64,000 nt of DNA from positions 62,001 to 126,000 of the forward strand of contig CAMPDV010000924.1 in the NCBI GenBank assembly GCA_946699065.1, read 5' to 3'. Below the pieces are notes generated by a model. The model was not told the origin of the DNA and searched no databases. It saw only the letters and a list, made by a program, of their open reading frames with translations. This document shows positions 11,554 to 21,030 of this stretch, one piece after another. The DNA comes from Loxodes magnus (taxonomy: Eukaryota > Ciliophora > Karyorelictea > Loxodida > Loxodidae). Within the stretch, counting starts at the first letter, position 1, and each line of letters begins with the position of its first letter. A program made the position numbers and the translations under genes.

Positions 11554-14500
11554 ATGAATTTTAGATATTAGTATGCTTATATTAGTAGCAAATTAGATTT
11601 GCTTAATAGCTCTAAATAGGTCTAGCATCTTAATTAAGCTATATAGCAATATAGGATTATTTATTAATGGCTTAGATTCTAAGCATCTATTTAGAATAAC
11701 TAAACTATTGACTCTTTTATACAAATTGCATAATTTGAATGGATATTAAAAAATAATAAAAAGCTTAGTTTAGATTGCAAATGGCTTCAGTAGCTATATG
11801 GCTTTCAGCTTTTTAGATCATTAGATGGCCTAAAATATCTCATTAGGCTACCTTAAGAGATTATAAAGGATCAATAGATACTCAGGAACAACCAAAGTTA
11901 AGTAGATTTATAAATCAAACTCTTTATAAGGGGATTAAGAACCTAACTACTCTACCAAATTAATTAGACAAGTAAACTACGGATAAATTCCCTATCAATG
12001 GAATTTCTAGCTAAAATTATCAATATGGATAGTTTAAAGCAGCAAAAATAGTAAAAAAGAAACTAATCTTTAAGAATAAAGGCTTAAGTTAATATCTAGT
12101 AAAAGAGTTGGAAAACCAATTTCAAAAATAAATATATACTGTAAAAATTAAAGCAGCAGGCTGTTATAGTTCCAAACAAACAAAATAAGAGCAATTAAAT
12201 TTAGAACTTATTAAATACCAAATTAAGTGTTTAGTGAGCAAAAAACTATGGAAGTAGTAAAAGATACTTAAGGAAATATTTATTAAGAAGGATTATAACA
12301 AGAAGCCTCGGAGGAATAAAACAAGTATAAAAGGAATTTAAATCATTCAATCAAAAAAATTTACCGATGTAAGCAATTCTTTGCTGCTTATAAATCAATT
12401 TATTGAAATAGTTTCTCGTAATTATTCTGAAAGTTGGCCTTAAGAGTAGATTGTAAGAAATGTCCCTGAGTTATTGGATATCTTTAGAATAATGAGACTT
12501 GTTCATAAGAGAAAAATGTAATGGTAAAAATAAGGATTATAGTTAGTAGATGAGAATAGGAGGCCCAGAACTTGATTTTACCTTAAGATATAGTTTAATT
12601 ATTTTGGAGAATATTCCAGACAACAATGAGATTGAGTATTTACGAATTTTAGAACTTGAGTAGTTTGTTTATCTTTGTTGGAGCTGTTAGAGGCGATCTC
12701 CATTATAAAGGTTTGTATGAGGACTTGGATGAATAAAGTATGAATTATAAAAAGTAGTTAGGAGTCTTAGATGCTTTAGCATATGATTTAGTAAGGTAAT
12801 ACTGAAAAGAGAATTTGGAATAATTTGAAGATACCATATTGAAAGCTGGACTTGAGATTTAGAGCATGTTTTCTTCTAAAAAAGATGATAAAAAATCCTA
12901 AAGCTACTCCTAATTAAGGATTCATGTTTACTTTTAGAATATTTAAATAATGATATAAATTGGTAGATACGATATTATGCTTTAAAAACATTATTAGAAC
13001 TAAGTAATGAACAATATACCATGAGTATTTAAATAAAAAAGCTTATTCTAACATGTTAAGTAGCATTAGATAATAATAGAGCTATTTACAAATCCAGAGC
13101 ATGTAAATCACATAAACTATGGAATTGACTGGCACACAGTACAATCTATTAAAATATGATAAAAATTTGAAAGATGATATTTAAGAGAAAACAGAATATT
13201 ACGTTAGTTTACTATGTGCACCTAATCCTAATTCCTAGATCTAAATTGAAGAAGAAATTTAAACATTTTTAGTCAATTAAAATAAAACTGCTTTATTACT
13301 TCTTGGGGATTCAGGGAAAACTTTTGAAAACTTTAGCATTAAAGTATCTGGAGTAAAAGCATGAGTACTTACCTATATACGTAAACCTTCCAACTATTAA
13401 AGCATTTGAAAACAATTTAGTAGAATCTGCTTTAATCAACTATTAAATTGAACGAAAATTTGAAACTTAAGAAGCTACTATTTTTATTAGACGCATATGA
13501 TGAATTAGGCTAGTATATAGCTATTATCGGTAGCAATAAGCAAAAAATATCCTTAAGCAATATATATATGCAGAATTAACTATGACAGCTGAAAACTATA
13601 GGAATTTCTATTCTCCTTACAAAAATGAAAAGGCTTAAACATAAGAGTTGGAAGAGTTTTAAAGCTTTTGATAAAAATTAGATAGAATAATATATAAAGT
13701 TATTCATGAGGAAACTAGATAAAGAGCAAAATAAAAATCCAAATACAAGTACAAAGAAAAGTAAATACAAAATACTGAGGTTAAAGAATATATCAACATT
13801 ATCTCAAATATTCCAGGATTAATCGATATTTTTAATAATCCATTTTTGTTATATATATGAGTGAAGAACAAATAATCAACTATTTAAAAACTATAAAAAC
13901 CAAAAATATATCTTTATATGGAATGAAAAGATATACAAAAAGTTGCAGGATATAGGTTACGATCAATAGCAAATCAACTAGAAAAATATTTCAGCATATT
14001 TAGATAACAGCACCATATTAAATGTTAAGGGGTCAGTTAGAGTTAGATAGATTAAGCTACTTAAAAGTTAATTCAGTAATTTACTGAAAAACCATATAGG
14101 ATATAAATCAAAAATTAGAACTAAAAGAAAATATTTTAATTTATCCATACTTCGATAAGAGATTACTATATCGCAAGGGATAAGTAAATATAGCTCTCAA
14201 TTTACAAAGTAATAGAAACATCATTGAGAATCACCATATAAATAAGTATTCTATAGTGGATAATAAGGAGATCAAATAGTTGTGAAATAAATGAGCAAGT
14301 GAATTATGAAAATATTTGTTGGAGATAGTAAAGTTGACAAAAGAAAATAAGAAGTTATAATAGGCAGCTATTAACTGTATTTCAAAAGTGAAATGGATGG
14401 ATTATCAGTTTATGCAATAGAACTTTTTTGATCGATAAGTAGCTGAAGCAGATTTGAGTGATTCAATATTTGACAGTTGTGATTTGAGAAATTCTAATCT

Positions 14501-14625
14501 GAATAAAGTTAATTTCAGTAGAGCATGATTGAGGAATTGCAACTTTAATAATGATAAATGAGTTAGGATAATTTTTGTTAATCGATAAAGTTAGTAAGTC
14601 ATATTTTTTATGCTTGTTCAGTAGT
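11554..14625 (+). pseudogene. NACHT NTPase-pentapeptide repeat (NLR-like, STAND) gene, frame-broken
   Basis: The N-terminal part is helical (for example GLYEDLDEQSMNYKKQLGVL near 12710). The NTPase region has TALLLLGDSGKTF at about 13289-13327 (Walker A, but shorter than the usual GxxxxGKT), then LALKYLEQKHEYLPIYVNLP in the next frame, then KKLLFLLDAYDELG in the third frame (Walker B, 13472-13512). The winged-helix-proximal motif GLIDIFNNPFLLYI follows. Near 14440-14550 come pentapeptide repeats (ADLSDSIFDSCDLRNSNL and on). STAND NTPases of this kind are signal-sensing switches, often in immunity or cell death. The three frame changes inside the NTPase core and the short Walker A argue for decay or heavy splicing. 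Up to about 14.0 kb both units are nearly identical, breaks included. Confidence 0.66.
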
Positions 14626-15227
14626 GGTAATTAACGAACAAAGATTCTAATATAAGGAAGTAATGATAAAACAATTTAAATAAAAGATTCTAAGACAGCA
14701 AAGAAGTTTTTATATCTATAGCTTTATAAAAAATGTAAAAATAATGAATGCTAAGATAATCTAAAGAAATTTAGTAAGATATTGTTTGTAAGTTTTACAT
14801 AAGAAAGAATATAAAGAATAAAACATATTATTAAAGAAGATCTTGATAGTATGTAAAAAGTTTGTTATTCCAAATGAAGTAACTTTATTACGATATTATG
14901 GAATTATTGAGGAACTGATTATTTGGGTGTTAAAAGGTAGATATAATTAAACATGATTGTTATATCTTTTACAGTTTGATATTTCTTTTGTTTATTCTAA
15001 ATATTATAAGTTTATTAACAAGCATATTTATAGTACTTCACTTTTAAAAATGTTGTCTAACTTAAAAACACTGAACATTTGGTTCTAAAATAATCTCTTT
15101 TAAAGTCTATTATTAGAATGACAGAAAGTATAACTTTCATTTTATACATTTTATAACTAGATGTAAACTAGTTTATGTCAGAGAACTACAGTAAGGTTTT
15201 TAAGTGAAGTAAAACATATAAAATTAA
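14626..15227. other. Region between NACHT gene and tRNA, possible hydrophobic tail
   Basis: One plus-strand frame contains a strongly hydrophobic run near 14955-15040 (FYSLIFLLFILNIISLLTSI). It could be a C-terminal membrane helix of the preceding gene, but the linking sequence is weak. The two units differ here by a few percent. Confidence 0.3.
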
Positions 15228-15308
15228 GACACTATGGCCGAGTGGTTAAGGCGACAGACTTGAAATCTGTTGGGTTCTCCCGCGCAGGTTAAAATCCTGC
15301 TGGTGTGG
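15228..15308 (+). tRNA. tRNA-Ser (anticodon TGA), degenerate
   Basis: The D arm (TGGCCGAGTGGTTAAGGC) and the anticodon arm ACAGA-CTTGAAA-TCTGT are canonical for serine and give anticodon TGA, which reads UCA. A long variable arm (TTGGG/CCCGC) and a T stem GCAGG/CCTGC are present. The T loop is TTAAAAT instead of TTCRANY, which damages the polymerase III B box, and the first acceptor pair is G-G. A T-run follows at 15309. It may be a pseudogene or a weakly expressed tRNA. Confidence 0.72.
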
Positions 15309-15340
15309 TTTTTAGTAAAGTCTTAATAAAAAATGATACT

Positions 15341-17201
15341 TATTGTAGTGAAACAATTAATTATAGATGCCCTTGTAGCCTAGGAGTCTATAACTACTTT
15401 TAGAATGAATAAAGTAATTTCCAAATTAAGATTGTAAACTAAGCAAAATAACTAAATGATTTGTAAAATAAAGGTAAAAAGAATTAATTAAAAGAAGTTG
15501 CTAAAGAAATATACGATAAAACGAGAGTAGTGCTAGTTATAGTTTATGAAGATGATGCCAAAATAATACTTAATTAGTTTTATGAGTTAGGAGCAAGAGA
15601 AGGCGATTTTGTCTTTATATCTTTTTCATGGCTTACATTAAGCTTTATTGATTAAGATGCTGAACAAATGAAATGTAAGAAGTTATTAAAGGAGCAATTT
15701 AATTTGAACCTGCAGGAATTTAAGGAGAATTTGGATAAGAAATAAAATAATAGTTTTAGAATTATTTTGGAATTTAGTAGATAAATAGCTTATACTGAAT
15801 TTGATGGAGTACTATTAGGAGCTTATGCTTTATAAAGTTTAATAAGGATCAAATTATACAGATTAATCAAATCTTTAGAAAGCAATAAGAAACGTAAAAT
15901 TTATCGCCTCTACAGGAAAAGTAAGGATCTATTATAACTCCAACGACAGAACCTCAATTCAATGAATAATTTAGAACTATAGGAAAAACAATTAAAGCCA
16001 ATGATAAATTTAGAATATAGGATTATATTGTCTCACTTGTAATGTCGTTTTTAGTTTCAATTAATAGTTTATGTGAGGAGACGGAAGTACTGGGATCTTT
16101 TAAGATAGCTGATAGTTATCATGTCCTTTTAAAGAAAGGGAAAGAAAATAATTAAAAAATGGATAAGTAATTAAGTATGCTATATTAATCACAATGGTAT
16201 TTATATAAGTGGTGGTTTCTTTATTGGAAATAAAAGCAAATTACAATTATGAGTTTGTTAAGCTTGAAAGAGTATTTGTAATGTCTACTTGAGACTTTAT
16301 TTATATCTTGCATTTATTTTTATATTTCTTATAGACTGTATCAGTAGGAGCCTCTAGCTAGGGAAATTTGGTATAGTTTATTATAAGCTGCGTTAAATTA
16401 GACTTTGTAAATATTTTAGTTGATTCGAATAATAAGCAATACTCTAACTATATAGTTGCATGTATTTTTGCTGTTTTATGAATGATATGCTTTTTATCTA
16501 TCCTACTTAGGCTTGAGTTTTCAAGATGAACAATTTTCTATTTAATAGGAAGCGTATCTTATTATATAGGGCCTTTCTTAACTTATAGCTTTTTTCTCCC
16601 TTTAAATTTTATGGATCTGTTTATTTGCTTGGAAGGAGTAGATTGAAATCACGATGGAAAAATACAATTTTGAGAATCTTTTGATTATAAAGATTGCAGC
16701 TGAAAATGCTGATAAGGAGTTCATCTTAAGCTTGTAATTTGATGTTGAATCTGCTTTTTAATTTATTAAATTTATGGAACTAAAACAGTTCTGATGTGGA
16801 GCTTTATGGATGGTTAATGAAAGTAAAATATAAAAAAAGTGACTTAGTAATTTTAAGAGTCCTGCTAATAGTATTATGTTCCTTTAACATTGTTTTATAA
16901 AAGTAGAATAAAATAATACATGCTGTGCTTTATCTGTTAGCTATGCTTTTTCTTTTCTATTATACTTATAAGTCGAATCCATGTAACTATCCGAAATTGG
17001 GAATTGTTATATTTCTTTCTTATAATATTAATCATGCTGTAGTTTAAATTTTTAGAATATCACTTTCTTCATTTTATATGAAAGAATTTATATAAGTTTA
17101 TAGGCTGCTTAATTACTAGTTTAGTAGCCTATAAATTTCAAACCAAATATAAAACCCCTATTACTATTTTCGAGTTGGACGAAACATATTTATTCAGATG
17201 A
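15341..17201 (+). CDS. Receptor with PBP1/ANF-receptor-like domain and multiple TM helices, N-terminally truncated
   Basis: The frame begins within the ectodomain (KTRVVLVIVYEDDAKIIL, then GAREGDFVFISFSWLT), as in receptor-family ligand-binding regions. One +1 slip occurs at about 15826-15840. The second frame then continues unbroken to TGA at 17199: AIRNVKFIASTGKVRIYYNS (the typical close of the ligand domain), a Cys-containing linker, then about seven hydrophobic segments, for example YAILITMVFIQVVVSLL and IVACIFAVLWMICFLSILL. Many Trp residues are TGA. A full-length relative at 28256 has about 400 further N-terminal residues and a signal peptide, both missing here because the tRNA lies immediately upstream. 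It should be a membrane receptor of class C GPCR-like layout; the ligand is unknown. Confidence 0.66.
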
Positions 17202-17678
17202 TCATTCTAATGCAAAAATAGAATCTACTTTACTTTTACATTTACAACTAATTAACCTATCTTAATTTTAGAAAATACTTAGCAGAGAAGTAAGGATTAA
17301 GGAATAAGACTTATGAATTTAGATAAAATTATTAATATAATTTAAACATTATAGCAATATACCTATTACCAACTAACTACTTTTAGTTACTTCTTTATTT
17401 CATCTATTCATACTTTTAAATCTATTTAACACAAAATATCCAAATTATACTAATGTAAAACACCAGAAAACTTACAGAGTCATTAATTGCTTTATTAAAC
17501 CAGAAATACTCAAGGATAATATTGGCTACTTAAATTAATGTAACTATTTAAGTTTATAAGCATTAAAGCTTTAAACAATTCCAGACTTATTTTTAAATTT
17601 AAATATTTTATATATTTATATTATTATTATTATTATTATCAACTATAAGTTTTATAAATGTTTGCTTTCATTGGAATT
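17202..17678. other. Spacer with short ATT microsatellite
   Basis: This convergent intergenic region holds an (ATT)n tract at about 17621-17638, which is shorter in unit 2. If the TGA at 17199 were read as Trp, some 20 further residues could be added to the receptor, but they are not protein-like. Confidence 0.4.
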
Positions 17679-18173
17679 TCAGCCAGATCCAGCTATCTAT
17701 TTTTATTGAATTTGGATTCTTCGACCATTTTTTTATGTGGATAGTTACAATCCTTAACCATCTCACTTAGATCTGTTCTGTGTCAATTATTTTTTGTAAA
17801 CTCTATTGTTATTAAAAAAAATCTTGTTTACTCTATTTAGGTCCTTTAATTCTCTTACTTTTTAAGTCTTTTGCAATCTATGCAGTTTTATATTAGATAT
17901 TGCAAAGAATCGCAATATCTACTCCTCTTTAACTTATATTTCTGTTTCTATTTCGGAATAATAAAACTCTCAAATTTTTCCAATCTTTTGTTATTTCAAT
18001 TCTTTAAATTTTTATTAGTAGTTACCTTATTAGTTAGGATATAATTCTTAGTTTCTTCAGTGATAATTGGAATTTCCTTAATTTAATTGCTTTAGGATTA
18101 GCATCACAGTTTTTTCTGCTAAGACTTTGCTTTAAGCAAGTTTTTTCCATAAATAAGTCATTTTTAAGGACAA

Positions 18174-18188
18174 ATACTCAATATGAGT
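18174..18188. repeat. Left direct repeat of the insertion (15 bp)
   Basis: ATACTCAATATGAGT occurs here and again at 19017-19031, bracketing the inserted DNA. Unit 2 has one copy of a near-match. This is best read as a target-site duplication. The repeat itself is an imperfect palindrome (ACTCA-ATA-TGAGT). Confidence 0.85.
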
Positions 18189-18202
18189 AGAAAAAAAAAA
18201 AG

Positions 18203-18997
18203 ATGTTAAGCAAGCAGTAGAAAATTGAAGCAAAGAAAGCCAGAAAGCTTGCATAAAAGCAAATAGAACATCAAATAAAAGAACTTACCGACCCTGACTC
18301 TCCTCCATCGGTAAAAGGAAAGCGCCTTGAAGGGAATACTAAGGAGCAGGAATCTGATACAATCGAATCATTAAGCAATCAAATTTGACTTATGAAGAAA
18401 AATTTCTAAAAGCAGGATGAGGTAATATTTAATCTCGCGGAAAAGATAAGGGAACTCCTAAATACAATCGAAGAACTTAATTAGGAAACAAACTGTTTAA
18501 GGAATCAACTGATACAAAGTCAAGTAGTGACTAAAGAACAACTCTGACTATAATCCTAATCTAGATCTAACAAAGTTGACAGAATGGACATTGAATAAGA
18601 ATAAAAAACATAGAACTAATAGAATTAATAAGAATTGAAATAAGAATAGAATCTAATAGCTAGAATAGAAAAGATAGAGAGCCACTTATATCCAGAATTC
18701 AAGCCTTAAATCACCAAATATAGAAGATGCTGGTTCTGCCACTCAAATAACCATTTACTGAAGACTTGCCAAAGCTTTAAGTAACTAAAGAGAAAGGAAG
18801 ATCAAAAGACGTGAAGATAACTTACAAGACTATACGTAACTCCATAAGGAGTATTCAAGAAGAAGATTTCCAACGGAACAAGAAGATTATCATAGTGGTT
18901 ACCTCCCACTTAAAAAACTTGGTCGTGGTTTCCGCCACGTTAAAAAACTGGCAGCGAGAACCTGGTTTAGATTCCAGGGAACGCAAACTTTTTTTGA
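18203..18997 (+). CDS. Intact coiled-coil/CCHC zinc-knuckle protein of the insertion (264 aa)
   Basis: From the ATG at 18203 the frame is continuous to TGA at 18995. Residues 1-50 are basic, with KGKRLEGN near 40-48. Residues about 60-170 form a long Gln/Glu/Leu-rich coiled coil. The zinc knuckle is C176-W-F-C179-x4-H184-x4-C189, the CCHC type of gag and LINE ORF1 RNA-binding proteins. Residue 204 is a TGA that both close paralogues also carry before Arg, so it is read as Trp, not stop. The tail contains WLPPT and WSWFPPR. There is no reverse transcriptase, integrase or protease signature. Stopping at codon 204 would be the alternative end. Confidence 0.72.
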
Positions 18998-19016
18998 CTT
19001 TTAGTTTACTATATAT

Positions 19017-19031
19017 ATACTCAATATGAGT
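19017..19031. repeat. Right direct repeat of the insertion (15 bp)
   Basis: This is identical to 18174-18188. It directly precedes the resumed coding sequence of gene A. Confidence 0.85.
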
Positions 19032-19282
19032 CAATTCTCTTATTCTATCTGAAAGAATGTAAATTACCTCGTACTGTTTGCTGAGAATTTTCTTCATTTT
19101 ATCATAATGTTTAGATATGGATTCATTTCCTGTTCTATTAATGAAGTTCCTTACTAATTTCCTTACAATCGTTTGCCTTGAAAATATGAGGAAGGTTCCG
19201 ATGGCTTTTGCTTTTTCTCTTCAAGTCTAGCTTATCTCTTAATCTTTCTTTGCTAAATTTTTGATGCCTTAATATTCTCCAT

Positions 19283-20169
19283 TTCATGCCAAGCTTTTAT
19301 GTTTATATAAATTACAAATGAAAAAAATTAAGAATAATGTTCTTTTAAAAAATTTCATATTTACAAAAAAATTAATCTTGTACAATTTATTTTTTTCTTT
19401 TTATTATTTATCTAATAAAATATCTTAATTTTTTAAAAAGATAATCATATTCCATTTTATTATATTTAAAAAGCACTTAGTAGAGCAATTAGCTTGGTCT
19501 AAATATAATTATCTTTAATCTAGGAATTTAATATTCTAATAAGAGTAAATTTTAACAATTGTAAGTATATTTAATTTAATAGCAAAGAATCATTTTTTAA
19601 TACTTTTTCATAATAAATAAATAAATAAATTATTTTTAGTATTTCTATCTTTAAGCATCATTATCAACTATGATGATATAATTTAATTTTTAATTTATTT
19701 TAGTTTGTTTTATTATGATTTTCTTTTTAAAAATAAAAATGTGGTTTTTAAATTTAATTAGATATTTTGCTTCTTACAAGCTATGTCATTTCTATTATTC
19801 AGTTAAAAAATTTTCTTAATTTTGCTATATTTCTAAATTTATCATATAAGCAAATAAATTTTTCATTGAAGGAATATATTTTTAATTTTGATTTATTTTT
19901 AATAAAGGATTTCAAACCTTTTTTATTAGATTAAAGCTATTTTTATGAATCTGCTTAAATGAGGAATTTCAAAATTTTTCTTTCATACTTTTATACAATT
20001 ATTTCGTATACCATTTTTATAAACTTAAAATTATTTAATATAATAATAGATATTAAAATTTTATAATTAATAGCAGTGAAATAAATCATAGACGTATTTA
20101 TAAATTTTCTAAATTATTATTATTATTATTTAACTAAATTTAAAATAAATATTTGAGTGCCCTGAGTTT
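19283..20169. other. AT-rich spacer between CCHC-family genes A and B
   Basis: No coding stretch is evident. It holds short tandem runs (AAATA near 19612-19632 and ATT at about 20116-20130). The units differ by a few percent and by tract lengths. Confidence 0.4.
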
Positions 20170-20949
20170 TCATATAGGTATCAGCTGACAAATTTTTTTT
20201 CGTGGTTGTATTCCACGACCTTTTTTATAAGTGGGTAGTTACCACAAAGGAATCTCTTAATTTCTTATGAATAATTTTTATTTATAAAATCCGAGTTCAG
20301 TAATTCAAAGTTTAATTAGATTTCTTCAGGTTCTTTGCTCTTCATTGTGCTTGAATAACCTTCATTCTTTGCAATGTCTTAGTAGGTGATATTTAGATTG
20401 ACAGTACCAACAATTTTATATTACTTCTCAACTTTCTTCTTTGGATAAATCTTACTTTCTAATATCTCAATTATTTTGCTTAGGTTTGAATCAATTTGTT
20501 CTTAACTTTATTTTTCTTAATGCACCTGTTAGTGTAGATCTTCTTCTATAATGATTCTTTGTGATTATTTGAAGTTGGATTAAGACGTTTCGTAAAGTTA
20601 ATTTTCTGCTACTAAACTGTTTTTTATCAGTTAACTTTTAAGAATTAGTAATTCGTTATTTTAATCTTCTAAGCAGTTCACTAGCTCCCGGATTTTTCTC
20701 CTTGATTAAAGAAAATTTCTTCATATTTCCCAATTTATGCTTTCATTTTTTCAATTTAATTTTAGAGTAATTTATTATTTTGAACTCTAGGATTAACTTA
20801 TTCAGTAAGGCCGACCATTATTTTTCCCTTTGAAGATAAGCTAGACTCTCGATTCTGTCTTTGTTTTTTTAGTTCCAAAGTAGTCGCTTGCTTGCTTTCT
20901 TTCTTACTTTTCTTTTTCAATTCTTTGAAAGACGGATGTTCTACTCCAT
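20170..20949 (-). pseudogene. Coiled-coil/CCHC-family gene B, one-base frameshift in unit 1
   Basis: Its length to the TGA at 20172-20170 is 780 bases, close to the insertion ORF. The sequence VEHPSFKELKKKSKKESKQA is followed by a coiled coil with GEKIRELVNCLEDQNNELL, closely similar to the insertion protein. The zinc knuckle CWYCQSKYHLLRHC is at 20412-20371. The C-terminal part keeps RTWRNLIKL, with Trp as TGA, and WQLPTYKKGRGIQPR. Immediately before the knuckle unit 1 has lost one A, which breaks the frame. Unit 2 has the extra A and an open frame there. The start is uncertain because the ATG at 20949 is out of frame with the first clear peptide. Confidence 0.62.
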
Positions 20950-21030
20950 TTTTTTAACTATTATAAATTATCTAAATTATTAATAATATTAATAAAAAAC
21001 TAAATTAAGTGTTTGAGGCTTTGAGGAATC

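Larger units (their letters stand above)
18189..19031 (+). mobile_element. 843 bp single-ORF insertion present only in unit 1
   Basis: Comparison with unit 2 (about 48700) shows that this block is absent there and the flanking gene runs straight through. The block starts with AG and an A-run directly before the ATG of its only ORF, and ends about 20 bases after the ORF's terminal TGA in an AT tract. Apart from the 15 bp direct repeat it has no terminal inverted repeats, and there is no 3' poly-A. The ORF belongs to the same family as the gene it interrupts but runs in the opposite direction. A LINE-mobilised copy would explain the long target-site duplication; precise excision from unit 2 is the alternative. 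Confidence 0.75.
17679..19282 (-). pseudogene. Coiled-coil/CCHC-family gene A, split by an insertion
   Basis: The ATG at 19282 opens MENIKASKIQQRKIKRQARL, then QGKRLQGN, then a helix with SDRIREL. The frame is interrupted after 19032 by the 843 bp insertion and resumes at 18188. Without the insertion it is about 760 bases (253 codons) to a TGA at 17681-17679, the family length. The zinc knuckle near 17915-17874 is damaged: Ser and Tyr replace the first Cys and the His of CxxCxxxxHxxxxC. It is the third gene of a tandem minus-strand family. In unit 2 the same gene is uninterrupted. Confidence 0.6.

Noticed and set aside
17615-17640. ATT repeats as a CRISPR or satellite signal
   Set aside because: These are short perfect microsatellites of variable length between units, with no spacer structure.
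18855-19097. Minus-strand ORF of 80 codons crossing the insertion border
   Set aside because: It is a chance fusion. Its start is gene A and its end is antisense to the insertion ORF. Unit 2 shows the true continuation of gene A.
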